Assembly: GCA_963734365.1 (NCBI GenBank)
Contig: CAVTGV010000006.1
Coordinates: 310,001 to 374,000, forward strand
Source: JACVRW01 sp963734365
GTDB taxonomy: Bacteria > Actinomycetota > Thermoleophilia > Solirubrobacterales > Thermoleophilaceae
DNA length: 64,000 nt
Direction: 5' to 3'
The notes below the pieces were generated by a model, which was not told the origin of the DNA, did not search any database, and saw nothing but the letters and a program-made list of their open reading frames with translations. The position numbers and the translations under genes are program-made. Positions 9,834 through 18,290 of this stretch are shown one piece after another (the stretch's first letter is position 1; every line of letters begins with the position of its first letter).

Positions 9834-10458
9834 ATGCGCGAACCCAACTCCGCTTCACGCCTGGAACAGCTTTGGGCCGGCGACTTCGGTGACGCCTACA
9901 CAGAGCGCAACCAAGACGCTGAGTCCGGCCGCCGCGCTTTTTGGGAGCGACTGCTCGCTGAGCTCGAGCCGCGTTCCGCGCTCGAGGTGGGATGCAACCT
10001 GGGCGGGAACATCAAATGGTTAGCCGAGGCGCTGGGTCCCGAGAACGTCGCGGGCGTCGATGTGAACGAGAGCGCGCTGAACGTGTTGAGGCAGCGCGTT
10101 CCGGGGGTCGACGCGCGGCTGGCGAGCGGTGCGCGAGCTGCCCTTCGACGACACCGGCTTCGACCTCGTGTTCACGATGGGCGTGCTGATCCATCAGCAT
10201 CCGGAGACCCAGCTCGAGCCGATGATGCGCGAGATCGTGCGCTGCTCTGGCCGCTACGTTCTCGCCGGGGAGTACTACGCGGACGAACTCACCGAGGTGC
10301 CCTACCGAGGCCAGGAGGGCGCGCTGTTCAAGCAGGATTTCGGCGGGCTGTACGCGCGCCTGTTCGATGAGCTCGAGCTCGTCGACAGCGGCTTCCTGTC
10401 CGAGGACGAAGGGCGCTGGGACGACCTCACGTACTGGGTCTTCGAAAAGCGCGAGTGA
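9834..10458 (+). CDS. Pseudaminic acid biosynthesis-associated methylase (frameshifted)
   Basis: Two overlapping frames together give one methyltransferase of about 207 residues. The first encodes residues up to LASG with the SAM loop LEVGCNLGGN near residue 44 and GVDVNESAL. The second resumes at 10129 with VRELPFDD, VLIHQHPE and LAGEYYADELTEVPYRGQ, which match the pseudaminic acid biosynthesis-associated methylase family. Reading through needs removal of one G near 10128 (a GG in AGCGGTG). The ATG at 9834 is the best start; a TTG lies at 9822. It overlaps the cytidylyltransferase by four bases. The frameshift may be a sequence error; otherwise the gene is dead. Confidence 0.75.
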
Positions 10459-11141
10459 AGGTCATCGCAGTCGTCCAGGCGCGTACCGGGTCCACGCGGC
10501 TGCCGGGAAAGGTGCTTGCCGACGTGGGCGGTATCCCTCTGATCGCGCACAGTCTCCGGCGCCTGCGGGCGGCCGGCCGCGTCGACGAGGTGGTGCTCGC
10601 CACCACCGAGCACCACTCTGACGACGCCCTGGTCGAGCTCGCGAGCCGCGAAGACGTTGCGGCCTACCGAGGGCCTGAGCACGACGTGCTGTCGCGCGTA
10701 CGCGGTGCCGCCGAGTCGGTGGGCGCGGACGCGGTGGTTCGGATCACGGGCGACTGCCCGCTGCTCGATCCGGATGTGGTGGACCGTGTGGTGGGCGCTC
10801 TGGTGGACGCGCCCGATCACTGTGACTACGCCTCCAACGTGTTGCGCCGCACCTATCCCAAGGGGCTCGATGCCGAGGCGCTGTGGCTCGACACCCTGAG
10901 GCGCATCGATGAGCTGGCGACGTCCACGGAGTCGCGCGAGCACGTGACCTGGTTCGCCTATCGGGAGCGGCCCGACCTGTTCACGCTGCGGTCGGTCGAG
11001 GGCGACGAGGACCGCTCGGACCTCGACTGGAGCGTGGACACCGCCGACGACCTGGAGCGGATACGCGCCCTGGTGGCCGTGCTGGACAGTCCCGATCAGG
11101 CGATGCCCTGGCGGGAGCTCGTCGACCGCGCCGGCGTCTGA
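10455..11141 (+). CDS. SpsF-type cytidylyltransferase (probable CMP-sugar activation step)
   Basis: This 228-residue GTG-start protein belongs to the acylneuraminate cytidylyltransferase superfamily in its SpsF form. It has QARTGSTRLPGKVL at residue 8, which binds CTP, and RITGDCPLLDPDVV near residue 95, which carries the metal-binding Asp. CMP-nonulosonate formation is the step otherwise missing from the neighbouring pathway, so it probably fills the PseF role even though it is not the classical PseF sequence type (which starts with a PARGGSKRIP-like loop). It is convergent with pseI, with a 7-bp gap. Confidence 0.75.
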   Translation: MKVIAVVQARTGSTRLPGKVLADVGGIPLIAHSLRRLRAAGRVDEVVLATTEHHSDDALVELASREDVAAYRGPEHDVLSRVRGAAESVGADAVVRITGDCPLLDPDVVDRVVGALVDAPDHCDYASNVLRRTYPKGLDAEALWLDTLRRIDELATSTESREHVTWFAYRERPDLFTLRSVEGDEDRSDLDWSVDTADDLERIRALVAVLDSPDQAMPWRELVDRAGV

Positions 11142-11148
11142 GCGCGGG

Positions 11149-12198
11149 TCAGACCATCTCCCAGGTGAGCACGTCGTCGGCCTCGATGTCCACGCGGGCG
11201 GTCCTTCCGACCATCAGCTCCATGTGCTTCGGCCTGATCCCGTACCCCGGGCGCTTCGTGGTGAGCATCTCGCGCGTGATCTCGGTGCCCTCAGGGATGT
11301 CGCGGACCGCGACGATCGAGCGACGCGCGAGCGAGTACATCTCCTTCGCCTCGGCCTCCGACGGACCCTCGAGACGGCCATTGCCCATCGCGGCCTCGAC
11401 CTCACGCACGGAGGCCACCATCGCCTTCAGCTCGCCCGGTTCGAGCGCGAAGGCATGATCCGGGCCCTCCATGTCACGCGACAACGTGAAGTGCTTCTCG
11501 AGCAGCTCCATACCCAGGGCAGCTGCGCCCGCGGCCACGGAGATTCCGGTGGTGTGATCGGACAGCCCGACCGGCACGCCGAAGGCGCGGCGCATCGTGT
11601 CCATCGCGCGCAGATTCATGATCTCTGCCGCCGACGGATAGACCGACGCACAGCGCAGCAGCGCCACGCAGTCGTTGCCCTCGGCGGCACAGGCGCCGAG
11701 GGCATCCTCGATCTCGCCGTAGACCGCCATGCCCGTGGAGAGGATCAGCGGGATGCCCGTGGCCGCGGCCCGGCGGATCAACGGCAGGTCGACGATCTCG
11801 AACGAGGCGATCTTCATGGCCGGAACGCCGACTTCGGCGAGCTGATCGACCGCCTCGTAGTCGAACGGCGCCGAGAAGAAGTCGATGCCCCGACTGCGCG
11901 CGTGCTCGGCCAGCAGCGGTTGCCAGTCGCGCGGCAGCGAGATCGCCTCCAGCAGTTCCTGCGGGGTGCGATCGTCCTTCAGATACTCGAATTGGGGGGT
12001 CTTCGACGAGTAGATCGATGCGCCCGAGTAGGTCTGGAACTTCACCGCGTCGCACCCGGCATCGGCCGCCGCGTCGATGAGCTCGCGGGCGACATCGAGG
12101 TCGCGGTTGTGGTTGGCGCCGGCCTCGGCCACCACATAACAGCGAGCCCCGCCGCCCACCTGTGTGGTGCCAATCTCGAAACTCGTCCGGAAGCTCAC
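11149..12198 (-). CDS. pseI: Pseudaminic acid synthase (NeuB/SpsE family)
   Basis: The protein has 349 residues. It condenses phosphoenolpyruvate with a 6-carbon deoxyamino sugar to form a 9-carbon nonulosonic acid. The NeuB barrel is shown by VVAEAGANHNRDLDVA near residue 21, DAVKFQTY near 49 and GLSDHTTG near 216. A C-terminal SAF (antifreeze-like) domain spans about 290-349 (IPEGTEITREML, RPGYGIRP). The family cannot be split between sialic, legionaminic and pseudaminic acid by motif alone, but the linked pseB, pseC and pseG point to pseudaminic acid. The ATG at 12198 overlaps the pseC stop by four bases. Confidence 0.9.
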   Translation of the reverse strand: MSFRTSFEIGTTQVGGGARCYVVAEAGANHNRDLDVARELIDAAADAGCDAVKFQTYSGASIYSSKTPQFEYLKDDRTPQELLEAISLPRDWQPLLAEHARSRGIDFFSAPFDYEAVDQLAEVGVPAMKIASFEIVDLPLIRRAAATGIPLILSTGMAVYGEIEDALGACAAEGNDCVALLRCASVYPSAAEIMNLRAMDTMRRAFGVPVGLSDHTTGISVAAGAAALGMELLEKHFTLSRDMEGPDHAFALEPGELKAMVASVREVEAAMGNGRLEGPSEAEAKEMYSLARRSIVAVRDIPEGTEITREMLTTKRPGYGIRPKHMELMVGRTARVDIEADDVLTWEMV

Positions 12199-13337
12199 AG
12201 CAGCCCCCGGAGCTCACTGACCACGCGCTCCACGTCCGTGTCGGTCATCGCCGGAAAGATAGGCAGCGAGATCGCGCCGCCGTAGTACTCCTCCGTGGCC
12301 GGCCACTCGTCCTGGGGATAGCCCAGCTTGTCCCGGTAATAGGGCATCCGATAGACGGGGATGTAGTGCACCTGCACGCCGATGCCGGCGTCGCGGAGAC
12401 CGCTGAACACCTTCAGCCGCTTCTCCGGGCCCTCCCGCACCCGGATCACGAACAGGTGGTAGCCGTGAAGGTCTCCATCCCCCGCCGCGGGAGGCAGATC
12501 CACCCGTTCCTCGCCTGCGAGCAGCTCCCGGTAGCGAACGGCCACCTCGTTACGGCGCTCGACCCAGGCGTCCAGGCGCTCGAGCTGGGACAGCCCCAGG
12601 GCGCACTGGAAGTCCGTGATGCGGTAGTTGAAGCCCAGCTCCTGCATCTCCATGTACCAGCCGCCGTCGGTGGGCCCTGGGTCGAGGCCCTCCTTTGCGA
12701 TTCCGTGGGTGCGAAACAGACGTAGGCGGCCCGCCAGCTGATCGTCCTCGGTGACGGCGACGCCGCCCTCGCCGGTGGTCATCGCCTTCACCGGGTGCAG
12801 CGAGAAGCAGGTGATGTCAGCGCCGCCGGGCGAGCCCACCGGCGCCGCGGCCCGCCGGCCGCCGAGGGCATGGCAGGCGTCCTCTATCACCACGGTGCCC
12901 GGGCGGATCGAGTCCAGGCCGCGCAGATCCACCGGCAGGCCGGCGAACGACACCGGAACCACCGCTCGTGTTCGCTCACCCGCGGCGGCAACCGCCGCCT
13001 CGACGTCGAGGTTCCACGTAGAGGGCTCGATGTCCACGAACCGCGGGCGTGCGCCCTGGTAGAGCGCACAGTTGGCCGAGGCAACGAAGGTGAGCGGCGG
13101 CACGATCGCCTCGTCGCCGGGCCCCAGGCCGGCCGCGAAGCTGGCGCCGTGGAGGGCCGCGGTTCCGCTCGAGAAGGCGACCGCGTGGCGTGCGCCGAGA
13201 TAGCCGGCGATAGCGTCCTCGAAGGCCTCAACGGTGGGCCCCTGAGTGATCAGGCTGTCGTGGAGCGCGCGCGAGACGGCCGCCACGTCGGCGTCGGTGA
13301 TCTCCTGGCGACCGTAGGGAAGAAACGTCTGGCTCAC
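12195..13337 (-). CDS. pseC: PseC-type UDP-4-keto-sugar aminotransferase (DegT/DnrJ/EryC1)
   Basis: This is a PLP-dependent aminotransferase of 380 residues that would convert the 4-keto product of PseB into UDP-4-amino-4,6-dideoxy-AltNAc. The Schiff-base lysine lies in SLHPVKAMTTGEGG near residue 182, and AFSSGTAALHGA near residue 58 binds the PLP phosphate. I chose the GTG at 13337 because it overlaps the pseB stop (GTGA) and starts the family N-terminus SQTFLPYGRQ; the frame runs 27 bp further without a better start. The C-terminal half has FNYRITDFQCALGLSQL, typical of the family. Confidence 0.9.
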   Translation of the reverse strand: MSQTFLPYGRQEITDADVAAVSRALHDSLITQGPTVEAFEDAIAGYLGARHAVAFSSGTAALHGASFAAGLGPGDEAIVPPLTFVASANCALYQGARPRFVDIEPSTWNLDVEAAVAAAGERTRAVVPVSFAGLPVDLRGLDSIRPGTVVIEDACHALGGRRAAAPVGSPGGADITCFSLHPVKAMTTGEGGVAVTEDDQLAGRLRLFRTHGIAKEGLDPGPTDGGWYMEMQELGFNYRITDFQCALGLSQLERLDAWVERRNEVAVRYRELLAGEERVDLPPAAGDGDLHGYHLFVIRVREGPEKRLKVFSGLRDAGIGVQVHYIPVYRMPYYRDKLGYPQDEWPATEEYYGGAISLPIFPAMTDTDVERVVSELRGLL

Positions 13338-14317
13338 GCGAGCGCCGGGGTCACGTCCGCGCACATCTCCTGCAGCTCAGCGACCGACAGCCACCAGTCG
13401 TTGTCCGCTGACGAGTAGCGGAAGCCGGCAGGTAGAGGTTGACCCGCGACGGTCTTGAGCTCCCAGGAGACGTGCTCGGGCAGGATCACGTAGCCGTCGT
13501 CGATCTCGTAGGAGTGCCGCGATTCGTCCTCGGTCACGAGCAGCTCGTGAACCTTCTCCCCCGGCCGGATCCCCACGACCTCGCGCTGACATCCGGGTGC
13601 GAGAGCCTCGGCCATGTCGGTCACACGCATGGACGGGATTCGCGGAACGAACACCTCGCCGCCACCCGTCCTGGACAGGCAGCGCAGCACGAAGTCGACG
13701 GCCTGGTCGAGCGTGATCCAGAAGCGGGTCATCCGCTCGTCGGTGATCGTGATCACTCCGCTGTCGGCCTGCGCCTTGAAGATCGGCACCACCGATCCGC
13801 GACTGCCCACCACGTTGCCGTAACGGACGTTCGCGAAGCGCGCCGGCGAGTCGGCCGCATAAGCGTTGCCCTGCACCACGATCTTCTCGGCCGCGAGCTT
13901 CGTGGCGCCGTACAGATTGACCGGATTCACGGCCTTGTCGGTGGACAGCGCCAGCGTCAGCGGCACCTCGTTCTCGATCGCGGCGGAGACCACGTTCTCC
14001 GCACCCACGATGTTGGTCTTCACCGCCTCGAAGGGGTTGTACTCGCAGGCCGGAACCTGCTTCATCGCCGCGGCGTGGATGATCACGTCGACCCCGCGCG
14101 TGGCCCGGATCAGGCGGGGGAGGTCGCGAACGTCGCCGATCAGGTAGCGCAAGCGGTCGTCGTCGGCGAAGCGCCGCTGGGCATGGGACTGCTTGAGCTC
14201 GTCGCGGCTGTAGAGCCGCACGGCGTGGGGTTCTTGCTCACGCAGCACCCGCTCGACGAAGCGAGTGCCGAACGAGCCCGTGGCGCCCGTCACCAGGATG
14301 GTCTTGCCTTGCAGAAT
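13334..14317 (-). CDS. pseB: PseB-type UDP-GlcNAc 4,6-dehydratase (inverting)
   Basis: This is the first enzyme of the pseudaminic acid pathway, an NAD(P)-dependent extended SDR of about 327 residues. The nucleotide loop TGATGSFG lies near residue 11, with STDKAVNPVN and YGATK (catalytic Tyr/Lys) near 130-140. No ATG, GTG or TTG lies at the family N-terminus. The frame gives Ile-Leu-Gln-Gly-Lys where relatives begin Met-Leu/Phe-x-x-Lys, and a GGAGG sits 8 bases before that ATT, so ATT at 14317 (or CTG at 14314) is the likely start. It lies 32 bp after the pseG stop. Confidence 0.85.
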   Translation of the reverse strand: MLQGKTILVTGATGSFGTRFVERVLREQEPHAVRLYSRDELKQSHAQRRFADDDRLRYLIGDVRDLPRLIRATRGVDVIIHAAAMKQVPACEYNPFEAVKTNIVGAENVVSAAIENEVPLTLALSTDKAVNPVNLYGATKLAAEKIVVQGNAYAADSPARFANVRYGNVVGSRGSVVPIFKAQADSGVITITDERMTRFWITLDQAVDFVLRCLSRTGGGEVFVPRIPSMRVTDMAEALAPGCQREVVGIRPGEKVHELLVTEDESRHSYEIDDGYVILPEHVSWELKTVAGQPLPAGFRYSSADNDWWLSVAELQEMCADVTPALA

Positions 14318-14349
14318 CTGCCCGCCCTCCCGTCGACGGCCGATCGTGG

Positions 14350-15753
14350 TCAGGCCAGAGTGTAGGCGAGCATGCGGCTCCCAATGGGGACCTCGATGCC
14401 CGCGGGCAGGTAGCCGGCGCGCTCGAACGCGGCGGCGGAAGCGCGGTTGTGATCCAGGATCTCGGCCAGGACTCGGGATACACCGGGCCGCGAGCTCAGG
14501 TAGAGCTCGGAGGCCTCGGCGATCATCCGTGACCCGAGGCCGGCGCCTCGGCGATCCGGCGCAACCACCACGCTGATCTCGGCACCGCGCGGCTGCTCGT
14601 CGAAGCGCACGCTCCCCACCGGCCGTTCCGGATCGCCGACGACGAGGAGCGTCCGGGCAGCGTCGCTCAGCGTTCTCGACAGCCAAGCCTCATGGTCGGT
14701 GGCGGACACCCTCGCTTTCGAGCGTGACGCCGCCCGGACCTCGGGATCGTTGCGCCAGGCGAGCAGCAGGTCGGCGTCGGCGGTGGTTGCGGGCCGGTAG
14801 CGAAGCGGCGGCTTCGGGTCTCGGCCCTCGAACGCGGCAAGCAGGCCGTCCGCGGCCCGAAAGGCACCGTAGCCGTCGAGGGTCGAAGGCCCCGCGGTCG
14901 CCAGGTCAGAGGCGCGGGTGAGAACCTTCCGCCAGCTGCCATCGATTGCCTGGGAGTCGAGACCGCTGCGCGCATCGAGCCAAACGGCGAGCCCAGCGCG
15001 GCCGAATGTCCGGGCCACGCGGAGCTGGTTGTCGGCCACGACGATCAGGAGAGCCGGGACCCCGGCGCACGCGAGCTCGTATGGGGTGGCGCCCGCCGCA
15101 CTCAGAGCCAGGTCTGCCCAGCCCACGCGATCAACCAGGCCGGCTCGTTCCCATCCCCAGCTCGAGCCCGGCGGCGCTCCAACCGGGCGCTCCCGCGCGG
15201 CCACGAACAGCTCGTGTTCGCCGTCGCGGCGTCCCAACTCGTCGAGAGCCGTGGCCAGGGCGGCGCGTCCGGCCACGCCGCCTCCCACTGTCACCAGCAC
15301 CCGCCGGGTGCGGCGCGGGCGCCGGGCGGCAGCGTATCTCGGGTCCAGCGGGGCGTAATCCGGTCCCAGCAGTGCCGCCCCGCCGGGCAGGCGGTCGGCG
15401 GCGTCCAGGTGGTAGGACAGCACGGTGACCCCGGTGGGGGCGTCATCGCCGTCGATCACCACGGCCACCGGAAGCTCCCTGCGAGCGGCCTCGACCTCAG
15501 AGGCCGGCAGCTCGTAGGAATCCACCACGAGGGCGTCGGCGTCAGGAGGCCGGCCCGCGGGAGCTCCTGGCTCCGGCGGACGCGAGCCGATGCCGCCGGC
15601 GGCCACTAGCTCCGCCGCTGCCCCCTCGTGGCGACCGACCAGCTCGCAGCGCGCCCCCCGTTGCTCAAGCGCCGCCGCGAGGCGCAGACAGCGAGCGACG
15701 TGGCCGGCGCCCAAGCGGTCGTCGCCGTCGCAGCGGAGAGCCACACGTGTCAT
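14350..15753 (-). CDS. pseG: PseG hydrolase fused to PseH-like GNAT acetyltransferase
   Basis: This 467-residue protein combines two pathway steps. Residues 1 to about 310 are PseG-like: the N-terminal RCDGDDRLGAGHVARC holds the His/Arg signature of UDP-6-deoxy-AltdiNAc hydrolase, and VTVGGGVAGRAAL and DLALSAAGATPYELACAGVP mark its GT-B-like C-terminal domain. From about 320 a GNAT domain starts with LRYRPATTADADLLLAWRND, as in PseH, and has acetyl-CoA-binding DRRGAGLGSRMIAEA near 425. The ATG at 15753 is preferred over a more distal start at 15837, which would overlap the divergent gene. Together with pseB, pseC and pseI it completes the pathway to free pseudaminic acid. Confidence 0.85.
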   Translation of the reverse strand: MTRVALRCDGDDRLGAGHVARCLRLAAALEQRGARCELVGRHEGAAAELVAAGGIGSRPPEPGAPAGRPPDADALVVDSYELPASEVEAARRELPVAVVIDGDDAPTGVTVLSYHLDAADRLPGGAALLGPDYAPLDPRYAAARRPRRTRRVLVTVGGGVAGRAALATALDELGRRDGEHELFVAARERPVGAPPGSSWGWERAGLVDRVGWADLALSAAGATPYELACAGVPALLIVVADNQLRVARTFGRAGLAVWLDARSGLDSQAIDGSWRKVLTRASDLATAGPSTLDGYGAFRAADGLLAAFEGRDPKPPLRYRPATTADADLLLAWRNDPEVRAASRSKARVSATDHEAWLSRTLSDAARTLLVVGDPERPVGSVRFDEQPRGAEISVVVAPDRRGAGLGSRMIAEASELYLSSRPGVSRVLAEILDHNRASAAAFERAGYLPAGIEVPIGSRMLAYTLA

Positions 15754-15899
15754 CGAAGGCGCATTCTGACGCGAAGCGGGCGACCGCCGGTGCGGGGAGG
15801 GGTCCCGTTGCTTCTCTAGCATCCGGGCGGTTGGCACCGGCCGGTGCCGGTGGCCTCGGCGGGCCGGTCCCAGAGCGCGTCCTGCCTCGCCAGCACGTA

Positions 15900-18290
15900 A
15901 TGCAGACTCTCCTCGCCTTCATCTGGGCGCCGTTGGTGCTCTACGGCCTCTCGGTCGGCCTTGCCCTGCTCGCCGAGCGGGTTCTGGGGCTCGAGCTCCC
16001 CAACGCCCTCCTGGGCCCCGTCGGGCTGGCCATCCTGATCGCCCTCGTGATTCCCATCTACCGGCTACACGGAGGGTCGGGGATCGTCCTTGTGATCACC
16101 CTTCCGTGCGTGCTGGCCGGCTTCGTCCTCGCGGGGAGGTCGCTTCCCGCCAGGCTGAATCCGGGCTCGCCGGGCCTGGCCGCCCTGGGTGGCTACGCGC
16201 TCTATCTGGCGCCCGTGGCCCTGACCGGTCACTGGACCTGGCCGGGCTACAACTTCGTGAACGACACGGCATCGAACTTCCTCTTCGCCGAGCTTCTGTC
16301 GCGTCATGGAGTGAGCCTTCCGGCAGCCATCGACTCGACCACGGCGGTGATCCAGGCGGTCCCGGTGAGACTGGGCTACCCGATGGGGGCTCACGGATTG
16401 CTCGCGACTGTGCAGCCGCTTACGGGTGCGGATCTCGCCCCGGTCTACCACCCGATCGTCGCCGCGATCGCGGGCCTGGGCGCGATGGCAATGGCCCAAC
16501 TCGCCCGGCGAGCCGGCCTCGGGGCGCTGCCCGCGGCGGTGGCCGGCGTGCTTGCGGTCGGGGCGGTGCTGGTATATCGCTACGGGCTGCACGGGTCGAT
16601 CAAGGAAGTGCTGGTGGTCGTGCTGCTGGCCGCCGGGGCAGCCCTCGCTCGGGAGGCGCTGGACGGCGAGTTGACCATTCGGATCGCGGTGCTGATCGCG
16701 CTCTGCGCCGCCGCCCTGCTACACGTCTTCAGCGCGGTGGGCGCCGCCTACGCGCTCGTCCTGGGAGTGCTGCTCCTCGTGGTGGCTCTCGTGGAGGGCC
16801 GCGGGGTGGTGGCCATAGGTCGTCTCGCACTTGCCGGTGTGGCGATAGGCGTCCTGGCGGTGGCGGTGAACCTGTCCGACGTCACGAGCTTCGCCCAGCA
16901 CGCCGGTGATGCCTTTGCCAGCCAGGGCGGAGCCAGCTCGGCATTCCTCGGACATCTCATCCGTCCGCTCCCTCTTGATGAGGCGGCGGGCGTCTGGTTC
17001 GCGTCGGACTATCGCGGTCCTGTGAAGCCTGAGGATGAGACGAAGAATGTCTTGGTGATCGTCGTGATCGGACTGCTCGCGCTGGTGGGCGTGGCGCTGG
17101 AGCTGCGCCGCCGGCGGCCCGCGGGCCTGCTGTTGCTGATTCCGGCGGCGGTGGTGGCGGCTTTTCTCGTCCCTCGACTCTCGCCCTACGCGGGGGCCAA
17201 GCTCCTGGTGGTGCTGTCGCCGGCCGTGGTGCTCATGGCGGCGATCGGGGGGTTCTTGCTGCTCCGGCAGCGAATGCGCTGGGTGCAAGTGGTCGCAGCG
17301 CTCGCGCTGACCGTGATGATCGTCGGGGTGGTCGTGTCGGACACCATGGGGTACCGACAGGTCATGGAGGCTCCGCCGGACCGCGTAGACGCGATGACAG
17401 ACGCAGCGGAGCACGCAAGCGGCGGGGGGCTATGGCTGATCAACGAGTGGGAGGAGTTCGCCAAGTACTTCATGCGCGACATCAGGGTCAACGCCGCCTT
17501 CGAGGCAGAGTCGCCCCGGCCGGCCGAGATGCGCAAGCCGCGCCCGATCTTCGGCCACTACTACGACCTCGATGCCCTGACGCTCGACTACGTGGACAGC
17601 TTTCCCGGCATCATCAAGCGGCGCTCACCGGGCGCGAGCCGGCCGCCGGCCTCCTTCAGGCTGGCGTACACGAATGACTACTACGAGGTCTGGAGACGCC
17701 AGGACGGTCCGCAGGTGTTGGAGCACCTTCCCCTTCAGCGACGCCACCTTGCCGTCGACCGTCCTCGTTGCGACCAGGTCAGGGCACTGGCCGCCAAGGC
17801 CGATCCGAGCGACCGGTTGGTTGCCGCGGCCCATCAGGAGGTCGAGCTCGGCGACCCCCTTCACGCCGGCCTGCGCCCCCCCGGTTGGGTTCCCAATGTC
17901 GAGCCACCCGGCACGGTGACCCCGCTCACGCCGGGAGAGATGCAGTTCAGGCCACGGACCACGGCGGGCCGCTTCCGCGTGTGGATCAAGGGAAGCTTTG
18001 GCCGGGCAACGGCCGCGTACGTGGACGGGCGCAAGGTTGGAGCGGCCGATGAGATCAACTCGCCCGGTCAGTGGGAGCTGGCGGGGGAGGTCGAACTCGA
18101 CCGGGGCGAGCATCGCGTGGCGCTGGTGCGCCCCGGGGGCTCGTTCGCACCGGGCGACGGATGGCGCGGCGTCCTCGGACCGATAGCACTCGAGCGGATC
18201 GGTCCGTCGCGGCTGATCACGGTCGCCCCTGACCAGGCGCGCCGTCTGTGTGGGCGCGATTGGGATTGGATCGAGTGGGTGCGTCCTTGA
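15900..18290 (+). CDS. Large multi-spanning membrane protein, GT-C-like
   Basis: I do not recognise a named family. From the ATG at 15900 it has 796 residues. The frame extends to 15747, but the extra residues are polar and overlap pseG. About 12 hydrophobic segments fill residues 1 to about 480, then a soluble domain of about 310 residues follows with FRLAYTNDYYEVWRR near 620 and a carbohydrate-binding-like beta-rich tail. This layout, a membrane helix bundle with an extracytoplasmic C-terminal domain, is typical of lipid-phosphosugar-dependent GT-C glycosyltransferases. In this locus it could transfer sugars outside the membrane, which is inference. Divergent from pseG. Confidence 0.6.
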   Translation: MQTLLAFIWAPLVLYGLSVGLALLAERVLGLELPNALLGPVGLAILIALVIPIYRLHGGSGIVLVITLPCVLAGFVLAGRSLPARLNPGSPGLAALGGYALYLAPVALTGHWTWPGYNFVNDTASNFLFAELLSRHGVSLPAAIDSTTAVIQAVPVRLGYPMGAHGLLATVQPLTGADLAPVYHPIVAAIAGLGAMAMAQLARRAGLGALPAAVAGVLAVGAVLVYRYGLHGSIKEVLVVVLLAAGAALAREALDGELTIRIAVLIALCAAALLHVFSAVGAAYALVLGVLLLVVALVEGRGVVAIGRLALAGVAIGVLAVAVNLSDVTSFAQHAGDAFASQGGASSAFLGHLIRPLPLDEAAGVWFASDYRGPVKPEDETKNVLVIVVIGLLALVGVALELRRRRPAGLLLLIPAAVVAAFLVPRLSPYAGAKLLVVLSPAVVLMAAIGGFLLLRQRMRWVQVVAALALTVMIVGVVVSDTMGYRQVMEAPPDRVDAMTDAAEHASGGGLWLINEWEEFAKYFMRDIRVNAAFEAESPRPAEMRKPRPIFGHYYDLDALTLDYVDSFPGIIKRRSPGASRPPASFRLAYTNDYYEVWRRQDGPQVLEHLPLQRRHLAVDRPRCDQVRALAAKADPSDRLVAAAHQEVELGDPLHAGLRPPGWVPNVEPPGTVTPLTPGEMQFRPRTTAGRFRVWIKGSFGRATAAYVDGRKVGAADEINSPGQWELAGEVELDRGEHRVALVRPGGSFAPGDGWRGVLGPIALERIGPSRLITVAPDQARRLCGRDWDWIEWVRP

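Noticed and set aside
11224..12285. 353-codon open frame antisense to pseI
   Set aside because: Shadow of the synthase gene; composition is nearly pure Arg/His/Gly/Leu.
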